The notes: generated by a model from the sequence alone, not told the origin. A stretch of 64,000 bases of DNA from Lysobacter_K koreensis (GCF_042677045.1 NZ_JBHTIH010000002.1:310001-374000), one strand, 5' to 3'; counted from the stretch's first letter, positions 1-9,085 are shown. Numbers and translations are program-made.

Positions 1-455
1 ATTGCGAGGCGGTCAGCCGCGAAGTGTCGGCGCAGCTCGACGTCGAGGACCCGATCAGCGGCAACTACACGCTGGAGGTATCCTCCCCCGGCATCGACCG
101 GCCGTTGTTCACGATCGACCAGTTCGCGCGCTTCATCGGCGAGACCGCGAAGGTCGGCCTGAAGCTGCCGCAGAACGGCCGTCGCCGCCTGCAGGCGCAG
201 ATCGCCCGCATCGAGGGCGACGCCGTGGTGTTCGTGCTCGACGGCGCGGAGTTCGTGGTGGCGTTCGACAATATCGACAAGGCGCGACTGGTCCCCGACT
301 GGGCCGCGCTGGGGCTGGCGCCGACCAAGCCGGTTGGCCCGCCCAAGCAGGAAAAGCCGGGCCGCGGTGCGCGTCCGGAAGACAGCAAAACCAAGAATCA
401 AACCAACAAGCCAACCCAAAAGCCGGCGGCCGACAAGCCGACCCGTGCGGAGTAA
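1..455 (+). CDS. rimP: Ribosome maturation factor RimP (5' partial)
   Basis: This is the C-terminal three quarters of RimP, which helps assemble the 30S ribosomal subunit. The reading frame is already open at the window edge (first full codon at position 3, reading CEAVSREVS), so the start codon lies outside. The signature VEDPISGNYTLEVSSPGIDR is followed by the SH3-like C-terminal domain and a lysine/proline-rich tail (about residues 95-140 of the visible part) that is longer than in E. coli. The TAA stop is only 4 bases before the nusA start, as in the conserved rimP-nusA-infB operon. The identification is firm; only the N-terminus is unknown. Confidence 0.95.
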   Translation, partial: CEAVSREVSAQLDVEDPISGNYTLEVSSPGIDRPLFTIDQFARFIGETAKVGLKLPQNGRRRLQAQIARIEGDAVVFVLDGAEFVVAFDNIDKARLVPDWAALGLAPTKPVGPPKQEKPGRGARPEDSKTKNQTNKPTQKPAADKPTRAE

Positions 456-459
456 GCAG

Positions 460-1947
460 ATGAGCAAGGAACTGTTGCTGGTCGTTGATGCAGTCGCAAA
501 CGAGAAGGGCGTGCCGCGCGAAGTGATCTTCGACGCGATCGAGGCCGCGCTGGCTTCGGCCGCCAAGAAGCGTTACCACGAGCAGGACGTGCTGGTGCGC
601 GTGTCCATCGACCACAAGGACGGCAACTACGAGACCTTCCGCCGCTGGGAAGTGGTGGCCGACGACGTCGTGATGGAGTCGCCCGACCGCCAGATCCGCA
701 TGATGGACGCGGTCGACGAGGCCGAAGGCGTCGACCTGGGCGACTACATCGAAGAACAGATCGAGAACCCGGATTTCGGCCGCATCGCCGCGCAGGCCGC
801 CAAGCAGGTCATCGTGCAGCGGGTGCGCGAAGCCGAGCGCGCGCAGGTCATCGACGCGTGGAAAGACCGGGTCGGCGAGCTGGTCACCGGCATCGTCAAG
901 CGCGTCGAGCGCGGCAACATCTACGTCGACCTGGGCGGCAACGCCGAGGCGATCATCACCAAGGACAAGGGCATCCCGCGCGACGTGCTGCGCGCCGGCG
1001 ACCGTGTCCGCGGTTACCTGTTCGACGTGCGTCCCGAGCCGCGGGGACCGCAGCTATTCATCAGCCGCGCCGCGCCGGAATTCATGATCGAACTGTTCAA
1101 GATCGAAGTGCCGGAAGTCGGCCAGGGCCTGGTGTCGATCCGCGCCTGTGCGCGCGACCCGGGCGACCGCGCCAAGATCGCCGTCCTCGCGCATGACAAC
1201 CGCACCGATCCGATCGGCGCCTGCATCGGCATGCGCGGTTCGCGCGTGCAGGCGGTGTCGAACGAGCTCAATGGCGAGCGCGTCGACATCGTGCTGTGGT
1301 CGGACAACCCGGCGCAGTTCGTGATCAGTGCGATGGCGCCGGCCGAGGTGCAGTCGATCGTCGTCGACGAGGACAAGCACTCGATGGACCTGGCGGTGGC
1401 GGAAGACCGCCTGGCGCAAGCGATCGGCAAGGGCGGCCAGAACGTGCGCCTGGCCAGCCGCATGACCGGCTGGCAGCTCAACGTGATGACCCAGGACCAG
1501 GTCACCGCGAAGTCCGAGGCCGAGCAGTCCACCGCGCGCCAGCTGTTCATCGACAAGCTCGAGGTCGACGAGGAGATCGCCGGAATCCTGGTGTCGGAAG
1601 GCTTCAGCACGGTCGAGGAAATCGCCTACGTGCCTGTCGGCGAGTTGCTGGCGGTCGAGGGCTTCGACGAGGACATCGTCGAGGAACTGCGCGCCCGTGC
1701 CCGCGACGCGCTGCTCAACGAGGCGCTGGCCGCCGAGGAAGAGCTCGACGAACACCAGCCGGCCGCGGACCTGCTTTCGCTGGAGGGCATGGACGAGGCC
1801 ACCGCGTTCGCGCTCGCCGCGCGCGGCGTGGTCACCCGCGACGACCTGGCCGACCTCGCGGTCGACGAGCTCAGCGATCTGGAGGACGTCGACGCTGAAC
1901 GCGCCGCCGCCCTGATCATGGAAGCGCGCAAGCACTGGTTCGAGTAG
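460..1947 (+). CDS. nusA: Transcription termination/antitermination protein NusA
   Basis: NusA binds RNA polymerase and RNA and modulates pausing, termination and antitermination. The 495-residue product has the N-terminal RNAP-binding domain (1-125), an S1 domain (about 137-201, VKRVERGNIYVDLGG), two KH domains (the second with AIGKGGQNVRLASRMTGW) and two acidic C-terminal repeats (about 375-495), matching the E. coli length of 495. The ATG at 460 is chosen because it gives the family N-terminus MSKELLLVVDAVANEKG; the frame is open upstream into rimP but that extension is spurious. It lies between rimP and infB in the standard operon. Confidence 0.98.
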   Translation: MSKELLLVVDAVANEKGVPREVIFDAIEAALASAAKKRYHEQDVLVRVSIDHKDGNYETFRRWEVVADDVVMESPDRQIRMMDAVDEAEGVDLGDYIEEQIENPDFGRIAAQAAKQVIVQRVREAERAQVIDAWKDRVGELVTGIVKRVERGNIYVDLGGNAEAIITKDKGIPRDVLRAGDRVRGYLFDVRPEPRGPQLFISRAAPEFMIELFKIEVPEVGQGLVSIRACARDPGDRAKIAVLAHDNRTDPIGACIGMRGSRVQAVSNELNGERVDIVLWSDNPAQFVISAMAPAEVQSIVVDEDKHSMDLAVAEDRLAQAIGKGGQNVRLASRMTGWQLNVMTQDQVTAKSEAEQSTARQLFIDKLEVDEEIAGILVSEGFSTVEEIAYVPVGELLAVEGFDEDIVEELRARARDALLNEALAAEEELDEHQPAADLLSLEGMDEATAFALAARGVVTRDDLADLAVDELSDLEDVDAERAAALIMEARKHWFE

Positions 1948-1960
1948 CAACTAGCTGTAA

Positions 1961-1980
1961 GGCGGGCCCTCTGGCCCGCC
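1961..1980 (+). terminator. Intercistronic hairpin after nusA
   Basis: A perfect 8-bp GC stem (GGCGGGCC at 1961-1968, CTCT loop, GGCCCGCC at 1973-1980) begins 13 bases after the nusA stop. It is followed by GTTCGTTGTC rather than a T-run, so it may be an attenuator or 3'-stabilising hairpin rather than a full intrinsic terminator. Confidence 0.5.
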
Positions 1981-1985
1981 GTTCG

Positions 1986-2016
1986 TTGTCCGGCGGCTTG
2001 AAACCCGCCCTACAAT
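1986..2016 (+). promoter_or_regulatory. Possible internal promoter for infB
   Basis: TTGTCC (1986-1991) and TACAAT (2011-2016) resemble -35 and -10 boxes with a 19-base spacer, longer than optimal. The -10 box overlaps the CTAC end of an inverted GTAG-type repeat. An internal promoter between nusA and infB is plausible but unproven. Confidence 0.3.
1992..2013 (-). repeat. Single GTAG-type palindromic repeat (GGGCGGG family)
   Basis: Read on the minus strand this begins GTAGGGCGGGTTTCAA and continues to GCCGCC, the same family as the pair at 18095-18215. Here it is a solitary copy between nusA and infB. Confidence 0.6.
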
Positions 2017-2067
2017 TGCTCCATCACGCGCGGGATGCGTCCCACGCCACGAGGACACGGAATCCGA

Positions 2068-4671
2068 ATGTCGCAGCAAACCACCATCCGCAAGCTCGCT
2101 GAACTGGTGAACACGCCGGTCGAGAAGTTGCTGGAGCAGCTGGCCGAGGCCGGCATGAGCTTCAGCGGCCCCGACCAGGTCGTGACCAGCATCGAGAAAG
2201 TCAAGCTGCTCGGCTTCCTGAAGCGCGCCCACGGCAAGGTCGAGAAGACCACCGCCGACGGCAGCGATGCTTCGAAGAAGATCACGCTCAACCGCAGCCG
2301 CAAGCAGGAACTCACCGTCGGTGGCGGCAAGAACCGCACCACCGTCGACGTGGTCGTGCGCAAGAAGGTGACCCTGGTCGACCCGGCCCGCACCGCGATG
2401 TCGCCGACCGACGAGCGCGCCGAGATCCTGCGCAAGCTCGAGGAGTCCAAGCAGCGCAACCTCGCCGAGCAGCAGAAGCTGGCCGCCGACGACCAGCGCC
2501 GCGCCGACGCGATCGTGACCGCGCGTCTGGAAGCCGAGGCAGCCGCGCGCCAGGCCGAGGAGGCCAAGCAGGCCGCGCTCGCCGATGCCAGCGCCGTCGC
2601 TTCCGACGACGAGACGCCGCGCAAGGCGCCGGCGACCCATGGCCATGGCCATCCGAAGCCGGCCGCGCCGCGCGTCGAGGCGCCGCGCGCCGCCGACCCG
2701 AAGCACAAGACCCGCGGCTCGCACGCGATGGTCGCCGGGGTCGAGGACGACGACCGTACCAACCGTTTCGCCGGGCAGATGCACCTCAGTGCCTCCGACC
2801 GCGCGCGCCGCAGCACCAGCGCCCGCGGCAAGCCCAAGCCGCCGCGCCGCCACGCCGACCAGTCGCGCGCCGGTGCCGGCCCGCACGGGTTCTCGCGCCC
2901 GACCGCGCCGATCGTGCGCGAAGTGTCGATCGGCGAGACGATCACCGTGGCCGACCTCGCGCAGAAGCTCGCGCTGAAGGGCGGCGACGTGGTCAAGGCG
3001 CTGTTCAAGATGGGCGTGATGGCGACCATCACCCAGTCGATCGACTTCGACACCGCGTCGCTGGTGACCGAGGAACTCGGCCACACCGTCGTGCGCGGTG
3101 GCGCCGACGACGCCGAGGACGCGCTGCTGGCGCACGTCGAGGACACCCAGGGCGAGAAGACCGCGCGTCCGCCGGTGGTCACGATCATGGGCCACGTCGA
3201 CCACGGCAAGACCTCGCTGCTCGACTACATCCGGCGCACCAAGGTGGCGTCCGGCGAAGCCGGCGGCATCACCCAGCACATCGGCGCGTACCACGTCGAA
3301 ACCGGCAAGGGCGTCATCACCTTCCTCGACACCCCGGGCCACGCCGCGTTCAGTTCGATGCGTGCACGCGGCGCCAAGCTCACCGACGTGGTGGTGCTGG
3401 TGGTTGCTGGCGATGACGGCGTCAAGCCGCAGACGATCGAGGCAGTGCAGCACGCCAAGTCGGCCGGCGTGCCGCTGATCATCGCGATCAACAAGATGGA
3501 CAAGTCCGACGCCGATCCGCTGCGCGTCAAGAACGAACTGCTCGCGCACGACGTGGTCGCCGAGGAATTCGGCGGCGACACCCAGTTCGTCGAGCTGTCG
3601 GCCAAGGCCGGCACCGGCGTCGACGACCTGCTCGATGCGATCTCGCTGCAGGCCGAAGTGCTGGAGTTGTCGGCCATCTCCGAAGGCCGCGCGGTTGGCG
3701 TGGTCATCGAGTCCTCGCTCGACAAGGGCCGCGGCCCGGTCGCGACCGTGCTGGTGCAGCAGGGCAGCCTGAAGAAGGGCGATTACCTGGTCTGCGGCGT
3801 GCAGTACGGCCGCGTGCGTGCGCTGTTCGACGAGACCGGCAAGCAGGTGGACGAAGCCGGCCCGTCGATCCCGGTACAGGTGCTCGGCCTGTCGGGCGTG
3901 CCCGACGCCGGCGACGACTTCGTCGTGGTCGAGGACGAGCGCCTGGCCAAGGACGTGGCGCAGCAGCGCGACGCCAAGCGCCGCGAGTCGCGCCTGGTCG
4001 CGGCCGCGGGCAACCGCATGGAAGACATCATCGCGCAGATGGGCCAGGGCGAAGGCCAGCTGTCGCTCAACCTGGTGGTCAAGGCGGACGTGCAGGGTTC
4101 GGTGCAGGCCCTGCGCGAGGCGCTGGTGGCGCTGACCACGCCGGCGATCCGCATCAACGTGATCGGCGGTGGCGTTGGTGGCATCACCGAGTCCGACGCC
4201 ACGCTGGCGGCGACCTCGAAGGCCACGATTATCGGCTTCAACGTCCGCGCCGATGCGTCCGCGCGCCGGGTGATCGAATCCAATGGCGTCGACCTGCGCT
4301 ACTTCTCGATCATCTACGACGTGATCGACCAGGTGAAGCAGGTCGCCTCGGGCATCCTGGGCGTCGAGATCCGCGAGGAGATCATCGGTACCGCCGAGGT
4401 CCGCGACGTGTTCCGCAGCTCCAAGTTCGGTGCGGTCGCCGGCTGCATGGTGGTCGAGGGCGTGGTCAAGCGGAACAAGCCGATCCGCGTGCTGCGCGAC
4501 AACGCCGTGATCTTCGAGGGCGAGCTGGAATCGCTGCGCCGCTTCAAGGAGAACGTCGACGAGGTGCGCAACGGTACCGAGTGCGGCATCGGCGTCAAGC
4601 AGTACAACGACATCAAGCCGGGCGACCAGGTCGAGTGCTTCGAGCGTATCGAAGTGCAGCGCACGCTCTAA
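2068..4671 (+). CDS. infB: Translation initiation factor IF-2
   Basis: IF2 is the GTPase that positions initiator tRNA and joins the ribosomal subunits. The 867-residue protein has the N-terminal winged-helix domain (MSQQTTIRKLAELVNTPVEK), a charged Ala/Glu/Lys- and His-rich linker (about 120-290), the G domain starting near residue 375 with G1 GHVDHGKTSLLDYIR, DTPGHAAF (G3) and NKMDK (G4), and domains II-IV ending in QVECFERIEVQRTL. The start at 2068 is chosen over an in-frame upstream codon at 2035 because MSQQTTIRKL is the family N-terminus. The rbfA ATG follows the stop by 3 bases. Length is close to E. coli (890). Confidence 0.98.
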   Translation: MSQQTTIRKLAELVNTPVEKLLEQLAEAGMSFSGPDQVVTSIEKVKLLGFLKRAHGKVEKTTADGSDASKKITLNRSRKQELTVGGGKNRTTVDVVVRKKVTLVDPARTAMSPTDERAEILRKLEESKQRNLAEQQKLAADDQRRADAIVTARLEAEAAARQAEEAKQAALADASAVASDDETPRKAPATHGHGHPKPAAPRVEAPRAADPKHKTRGSHAMVAGVEDDDRTNRFAGQMHLSASDRARRSTSARGKPKPPRRHADQSRAGAGPHGFSRPTAPIVREVSIGETITVADLAQKLALKGGDVVKALFKMGVMATITQSIDFDTASLVTEELGHTVVRGGADDAEDALLAHVEDTQGEKTARPPVVTIMGHVDHGKTSLLDYIRRTKVASGEAGGITQHIGAYHVETGKGVITFLDTPGHAAFSSMRARGAKLTDVVVLVVAGDDGVKPQTIEAVQHAKSAGVPLIIAINKMDKSDADPLRVKNELLAHDVVAEEFGGDTQFVELSAKAGTGVDDLLDAISLQAEVLELSAISEGRAVGVVIESSLDKGRGPVATVLVQQGSLKKGDYLVCGVQYGRVRALFDETGKQVDEAGPSIPVQVLGLSGVPDAGDDFVVVEDERLAKDVAQQRDAKRRESRLVAAAGNRMEDIIAQMGQGEGQLSLNLVVKADVQGSVQALREALVALTTPAIRINVIGGGVGGITESDATLAATSKATIIGFNVRADASARRVIESNGVDLRYFSIIYDVIDQVKQVASGILGVEIREEIIGTAEVRDVFRSSKFGAVAGCMVVEGVVKRNKPIRVLRDNAVIFEGELESLRRFKENVDEVRNGTECGIGVKQYNDIKPGDQVECFERIEVQRTL

Positions 4672-4674
4672 GTC

Positions 4675-5115
4675 ATGGCGCAGAAATCGTTCTACCGCAG
4701 TGATCGCGTCTCCGCCCAGCTCCGTCGCGAGCTGGGCAAGATCGTCCACGAAACCGTCCGCGAGCACGGCCTGCCGTCGCTCAGCGTGTCCGACGTCGAG
4801 GTCACCCGTGACCTCGCGCACGCCAAGGTGTTCGTGACCGCGCTGTTGCAGGACAGCTCGGCCGAGGCGGTCAAGGCGTTGAAGGCGCTGACCCCGGAAA
4901 TGCGCTACCAGCTGGGACGCGCAATGAAGCTGCGGCATGTGCCGGAACTGCATTTCCACTACGACGATTCGGTCGACCGTGGCGAGCGCATCGGCAACCT
5001 GCTGCGCGACAACCCGCCGACCAGCGACGAGGCCGAAGACGGCGACGTCGAGGGCGAGGGTGACGACGTGGCTGCTGCAAAGGGTGACGACGACGCGGGC
5101 CGTAGCCGGGATTGA
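4675..5115 (+). CDS. rbfA: 30S ribosome-binding factor RbfA
   Basis: RbfA is a cold-shock factor that binds immature 30S subunits near the 5' end of 16S rRNA. The 146-residue protein shows the KH-type fold (RSDRVSAQLRRELGKIVHE, VEVTRDLAHAKVFVT, LRHVPELHFHYDDSVDRG) and then an Asp/Glu-rich tail of about 30 residues, so it is slightly longer than the E. coli protein (133). It follows infB by 3 bases, which suggests translational coupling, and ends just before an intrinsic terminator. Confidence 0.97.
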   Translation: MAQKSFYRSDRVSAQLRRELGKIVHETVREHGLPSLSVSDVEVTRDLAHAKVFVTALLQDSSAEAVKALKALTPEMRYQLGRAMKLRHVPELHFHYDDSVDRGERIGNLLRDNPPTSDEAEDGDVEGEGDDVAAAKGDDDAGRSRD

Positions 5116-5140
5116 TCGGACGCAGTCCGTTCGCATGCAA

Positions 5141-5165
5141 GGCGGCGAATACGCCGCCTTTTTGT
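5141..5165 (+). terminator. Rho-independent terminator after rbfA
   Basis: GGCGGCG (5141-5147), AATA loop, CGCCGCC (5152-5158), then TTTTTG. A canonical stem with T-run, 25 bases after the rbfA stop; it would end the nusA-infB-rbfA transcript, with read-through or a new promoter supplying truB. Confidence 0.85.
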
Positions 5166-5235
5166 TTTCCAGCCGACGCCGTCGGTTCCGACATCGCCGT
5201 GGCCGCGCCCGCGCGATGCCTCCTGGAGTGACCCG

Positions 5236-6180
5236 ATGAGCAAGCCGCCTCGCACCGTGTTCCGCGCGCTCCACGGCCTGCTGCTGCTCGACAAGCCTGC
5301 GGGCTTGAGCTCGAACCAGGCGCTGCAGCAGGCGCGCCACCTGTTCCGCGCCGAGAAGGCCGGACACACCGGCAGCCTCGACCCGCTCGCGACCGGGCTG
5401 CTGCCAATCTGCTTCGGCGAGGCGACCAAGATCGCCGGGCTGCTGCTCGGATCGCGCAAGGCTTACGAGACCGTCGCGGTTCTCGGCGCGACTACTGATA
5501 CCGACGACGCTGACGGCCAAGTGCTGCTGGAGCGTACGGTGCCTGCGCTCGACGATGCCACCCTGGAAGCTGCGCTGGCACCGCTGCGCGGCGCGATCCG
5601 CCAGCGCGCGCCGATCTACTCGGCGCTCAAGCAGGGCGGCGAGCCGCTGTACGCCAAGGCGCGTCGCGGCGAGGCGATCGAGGCCCCGGAACGCGACGTG
5701 CTCGTCCACGACCTGCGCCTGCTCGAGCGCGACGGCCCGCACCTGCGGCTGCAGGTCGAGTGCGGCTCGGGCACCTACATCCGCAGCCTGGTCCGTGACC
5801 TGGGCGAGGCCCTGGGCTGCGGCGCGCATGTCGCGGTGCTGCGCCGCTCGTGGGTCGACCCGTTCACGAAGCCGCGGATGTTCACCTTGGACGAGCTGCG
5901 GGCGCTGGCCGAACAACCCCCGCAGGCGCTGGAAGAATGCCTGCTGCCGATCGAGGCCGGCCTGGTCGGGTTTCCGCAGTTGGAGATCGACGCGGCCACG
6001 GCTGCGCGGCTCGGCATGGGGCAGGCGGTCCGCCTTGACCCGGCGCCCGCGCCAGCCCCGACCGGGCCGATCGCGCTGCACGATGCAACCGGACGGGCCT
6101 TGGGACTGGGCTATCTGGATCCCACCGGCGCGCTGCGTCCGCAGCGCCTGTTCACCTGGATCGCCGACCGCGCCGGTTGA
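5236..6180 (+). CDS. truB: tRNA pseudouridine(55) synthase TruB
   Basis: TruB isomerises uridine 55 in the T-arm of tRNAs. The 314-residue protein carries the KPAGLSSNQALQ motif I and the catalytic loop GHTGSLDPLATGLL with Asp49 as the nucleophile, plus the GTYIRSLVRDLGEALG motif III. The C-terminal region (about 250-314) resembles the short PUA-like extension of bacterial TruB. The ATG at 5236 is preceded by TGGAGTGACC, a reasonable ribosome binding site. It sits in its usual place between rbfA and rpsO. Confidence 0.97.
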   Translation: MSKPPRTVFRALHGLLLLDKPAGLSSNQALQQARHLFRAEKAGHTGSLDPLATGLLPICFGEATKIAGLLLGSRKAYETVAVLGATTDTDDADGQVLLERTVPALDDATLEAALAPLRGAIRQRAPIYSALKQGGEPLYAKARRGEAIEAPERDVLVHDLRLLERDGPHLRLQVECGSGTYIRSLVRDLGEALGCGAHVAVLRRSWVDPFTKPRMFTLDELRALAEQPPQALEECLLPIEAGLVGFPQLEIDAATAARLGMGQAVRLDPAPAPAPTGPIALHDATGRALGLGYLDPTGALRPQRLFTWIADRAG

Positions 6181-6191
6181 GCTGTAAAGCC

Positions 6192-6220
6192 TTGTTCGGA
6201 CAAGGGTCGCGGGCTACAAT
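6192..6220 (+). promoter_or_regulatory. Predicted sigma-70 promoter of rpsO
   Basis: TTGTTC (6192-6197), a 17-base spacer and TACAAT (6215-6220) form the best promoter match seen in this part of the window. Transcription would start near 6227, leaving a leader of about 130 bases before rpsO, long enough for S15 autoregulation, which is known for this gene in several bacteria; no specific regulatory fold was proven here. Confidence 0.6.
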
Positions 6221-6356
6221 TCGCGCGCTTTGCAAGCACGCAAGGCCGCTACACCCAGCAAGATTCCTCAAGCAAACGGCGAGCCAGGCGGTGCGTCGGG
6301 GCGGTCATCCGCTGCCGATTCGCGTTCTGCAGGCCACGCATCGACAAGGTAACCAC

Positions 6357-6617
6357 ATGTCCATCGACACCAGCAAAGTCATCGAAACCCACAAGCGCGC
6401 CGACAACGACACCGGCTCCCCGGAAGTCCAGGTCGCGCTGCTGACCGCCCGCATCGAGCACCTGACCGGCCACTTCAAGCTGCACAAGCAGGACCACCAC
6501 AGCCGACGCGGTCTGTTGATGATCGTCAACCGCCGCCGCAGCCTGCTCGACTACCTGAAGCGCAAGGACAACGTGCGCTACAAGGCACTGATCGAGAAGC
6601 TCGGCCTGCGTCGCTAA
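6357..6617 (+). CDS. rpsO: 30S ribosomal protein S15
   Basis: S15 binds the central domain of 16S rRNA early in 30S assembly. The 86-residue sequence has the family signature (TGSPEVQVALLTARIEHLT, HHSRRGLLMIVNRRRSLLDY) and the typical end YKALIEKLGLRR. The start at 6357 is set by homology and by the AAGGT ribosome binding site just upstream; upstream in-frame codons back to 6177 belong to the leader. It is followed by a strong terminator and then pnp, the standard arrangement. Confidence 0.98.
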   Translation: MSIDTSKVIETHKRADNDTGSPEVQVALLTARIEHLTGHFKLHKQDHHSRRGLLMIVNRRRSLLDYLKRKDNVRYKALIEKLGLRR

Positions 6618-6629
6618 ACGAGATACCCG

Positions 6630-6662
6630 CCGCGGCGCAGAGATGCGCCGCGGTTTGTTTTT
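6630..6662 (+). terminator. Rho-independent terminator after rpsO
   Basis: A perfect 10-bp stem (CCGCGGCGCA at 6630-6639, GAGA loop, TGCGCCGCGG at 6644-6653) followed by TTTGTTTTT. It separates rpsO from pnp; as in E. coli, partial read-through is likely to feed pnp. Confidence 0.9.
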
Positions 6663-6774
6663 GCGAGATCGGTTTCAACGAACACGCAACACCGAACACA
6701 GGCCGCCCTGCCGCGGCCGACCGGAGCGGGGCAAGGGCCCCGACCGGAACGCATCGAACCGAGGAAATTCCAAC

Positions 6775-8883
6775 GTGGCAAAAATTACCAAGACCTTCCA
6801 GTACGGCAACCAGACCGTCACCCTCGAGACCGGCGAGATCGCCCGCCAGGCCGGCGGTGCCGTCATGGTCTCGTGCGATGGCACCGTGCTGCTGGTCAGT
6901 GCGGTCGCCAACAAGACCGCGCGTGAAGGCCAGGACTTCTTCCCCCTGACCGTCGACTACCAGGAGAAGTTCTACGCCGGCGGCCGCATCCCGGGCGGCT
7001 TCTTCAAGCGCGAAGGTCGCCAGACCGAGAAGGAAACGCTGATCTCGCGCCTGATCGACCGTCCGATCCGCCCGCTGTTCCCGGACGGCTTCCGCAACGA
7101 AGTGCAGATCATCGCGACCGTCATGTCGATGAACCCGGAAGTCGATGGCGACATCCTGGCGCTGCTGGGCGCGTCCGCCGCGCTGTCGCTGTCGGGTGCG
7201 CCGTTCGACGGTCCGATCGGCGCCGCCAAGGTCGGTTACAAGGACGGCCAGTACCTGCTCAACCCGACCAAGACCGAACTGCTCGATTCCAAGCTGGAAC
7301 TCGTGGTCGCCGGCACCGCCGACGCGGTGCTGATGGTCGAGTCCGAAGCGCAGGAGTTGTCCGAAGACGTGATGCTCGGCGCGGTCATGTTCGGCCACCA
7401 GCAGATGCAGGTCGCGATTAACGCGATCAACGAGCTGGTCGCCGAAGGCGGCAAGCCGAAGTGGAGCTGGACCGCTCCGGCGCGGCACGACGCCATCGTC
7501 GGTGCGCTGACGACCGCGATCGGCGATCGCCTTGGCGCCGCGTTCCAGATCCGCGACAAGGCCGAACGCCGCGATGCGATCTCGGCGCTGAAGAAGGACG
7601 TGCTGGCCTCGCTGGCGCCGCAGTGCGAAGCCAATGAGTGGAAGGCCGCCGACCTGGCGAAGGAGTTCAGCGAACTCGAGTACGAGACCATGCGTGGCGC
7701 CGTGCTCAGCAGCAAGATCCGCATCGACGGCCGCGCACTCGACACCGTGCGTCCGATCGCCTCCAAGGTCAGCATCCTGCCGCGCGTCCACGGCTCGTCG
7801 CTGTTCACCCGCGGCGAGACCCAGGCGATTGTCGCAGTCACCCTGGGCACCGCGCGCGATGGCCAGATCATCGACGCCGTCTCGGGCGAGTACAAGGAAC
7901 ACTTCCTGTTCCACTACAACTTCCCCCCGTACTCGGTGGGCGAAGCCGGCCGCATGATGGGCCCGAAGCGTCGCGAGATCGGCCACGGCCGCCTTGCCAA
8001 GCGCGGCGTGCTTGCGGTGATGCCGACGATGGAAGCGTTCCCGTACACGATCCGCATCGTCTCGGAGATCACCGAGTCGAACGGCTCCTCGTCGATGGCG
8101 TCGGTCTGCGGTTCGTCGCTCGCCCTGATGGACGCCGGCGTGCCGATCAAGGCACCGGTGGCTGGCATCGCGATGGGCCTGGTGAAGGAAGGCAACGACT
8201 TCGTCGTGCTGTCCGACATCCTCGGTGACGAGGATCACCTCGGCGACATGGACTTCAAGGTGGCCGGCACCTCGGAAGGTATCTCCGCGCTGCAGATGGA
8301 CATCAAGATCCAGGGCATCACCGAGGAAATCATGAAGGCCGCGTTGGCGCAGGCGAAGGTCGGTCGCCTGCACATCCTGGGCGAGATGGCGAACGCGATC
8401 ACCGTGTCGCGCACCGAGTTGTCGGAGTTCGCTCCGCGCCTGCTGACGATGAAGATCCACCCGGACAAGATCCGCGAAGTGATCGGCAAGGGTGGCTCGA
8501 CCATCCAGGCCATCACCAAGGAAACCGGCACCCAGATCGACATTCAGGACGACGGCACCATCGTGATCGCGTCGGTGAATGCCGCCGCTGCCGAAGCCGC
8601 CAAGGCGCGCATCGAGCAGATCACCTCGGACGTCGAGCCGGGCCGCATCTACGAGGGCAAGGTCGCAAAGATCATGGACTTCGGTGCGTTCGTGACGATC
8701 CTGCCGGGCAAGGACGGCCTGGTGCACGTGTCGCAGATCTCCAGCGAGCGCGTCGAGAAGGTCAGCGACAAGCTCAAGGAAGGCGACCTGGTCAAGGTCA
8801 AGGTGCTGGAAGTCGACAAGCAGGGCCGCATCCGCCTGTCGATCAAGGCCGTGGAAGAAGGCGAGGGCGTGACGGCCGAGTAA
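6775..8883 (+). CDS. pnp: Polyribonucleotide nucleotidyltransferase (PNPase)
   Basis: PNPase is the phosphorolytic 3'-5' exoribonuclease of the RNA degradosome. The 702-residue protein has two RNase PH domains (1-about 215 and 310-545; the second contains RGETQAIVAVTLGTA and the SSSMASVCG segment), a linking helical domain, a KH domain with VIGKGGSTIQAI (about 565) and an S1 domain (GRIYEGKVAKIMDFGAFVTI). The GTG at 6775 with GAGGAA eight bases upstream gives the family N-terminus (M)AKITKTFQYGNQTV; the open frame upstream to 6643 runs through the rpsO terminator and is not coding. Confidence 0.97.
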   Translation: MAKITKTFQYGNQTVTLETGEIARQAGGAVMVSCDGTVLLVSAVANKTAREGQDFFPLTVDYQEKFYAGGRIPGGFFKREGRQTEKETLISRLIDRPIRPLFPDGFRNEVQIIATVMSMNPEVDGDILALLGASAALSLSGAPFDGPIGAAKVGYKDGQYLLNPTKTELLDSKLELVVAGTADAVLMVESEAQELSEDVMLGAVMFGHQQMQVAINAINELVAEGGKPKWSWTAPARHDAIVGALTTAIGDRLGAAFQIRDKAERRDAISALKKDVLASLAPQCEANEWKAADLAKEFSELEYETMRGAVLSSKIRIDGRALDTVRPIASKVSILPRVHGSSLFTRGETQAIVAVTLGTARDGQIIDAVSGEYKEHFLFHYNFPPYSVGEAGRMMGPKRREIGHGRLAKRGVLAVMPTMEAFPYTIRIVSEITESNGSSSMASVCGSSLALMDAGVPIKAPVAGIAMGLVKEGNDFVVLSDILGDEDHLGDMDFKVAGTSEGISALQMDIKIQGITEEIMKAALAQAKVGRLHILGEMANAITVSRTELSEFAPRLLTMKIHPDKIREVIGKGGSTIQAITKETGTQIDIQDDGTIVIASVNAAAAEAAKARIEQITSDVEPGRIYEGKVAKIMDFGAFVTILPGKDGLVHVSQISSERVEKVSDKLKEGDLVKVKVLEVDKQGRIRLSIKAVEEGEGVTAE

Positions 8884-8912
8884 GCCGCGCGCGTCGTTGC
8901 TGCGTTGAAAAA

Positions 8913-8935
8913 AGCGGGCTTCGGCCCGCTTTTTT
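8913..8935 (+). terminator. Bidirectional terminator after pnp
   Basis: AGCGGGC (8913-8919), TTCG loop, GCCCGCT (8924-8930), with an A6 tract before and a T6 tract after, so it can work on both strands between pnp and the convergent gene at 9086-9517. Confidence 0.9.
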
Positions 8936-9002
8936 CGTTCTTGCTGCTAATTGGTCTTGGGCCGCAGGCGCGGCATCGTTCTCACTGTGGTGGTACTTGC
9001 TC

Positions 9003-9028
9003 GCGGGCCGGCTTCGGCCCGCTTTTTC
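9003..9028 (+). terminator. Second terminator-like hairpin downstream of pnp
   Basis: GCGGGCCG (9003-9010), GCTT loop, CGGCCCGC (9015-9022) followed by TTTTTCTT. Its core GGGC-TTCGGCCCGC resembles the hairpin 90 bases upstream, so it may be a duplicated or backup terminator. Confidence 0.7.
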
Positions 9029-9085
9029 TTTGTGTTGATCCGAACGAGCAACAGCGGTCCGGGCATGGCCGGCGGCCGATGCCAA

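Noticed and set aside
1951..6081. Very long open frame on the minus strand opposite infB, rbfA and truB
   Set aside because: It is antisense to well-identified genes, has Arg/Asp/Val-rich composition typical of GC-rich shadow frames, and no family features. Similar shadows opposite smc (43496-47380), gyrA (53237-56650) and the macroglobulin gene (56975-59611) were rejected for the same reason.
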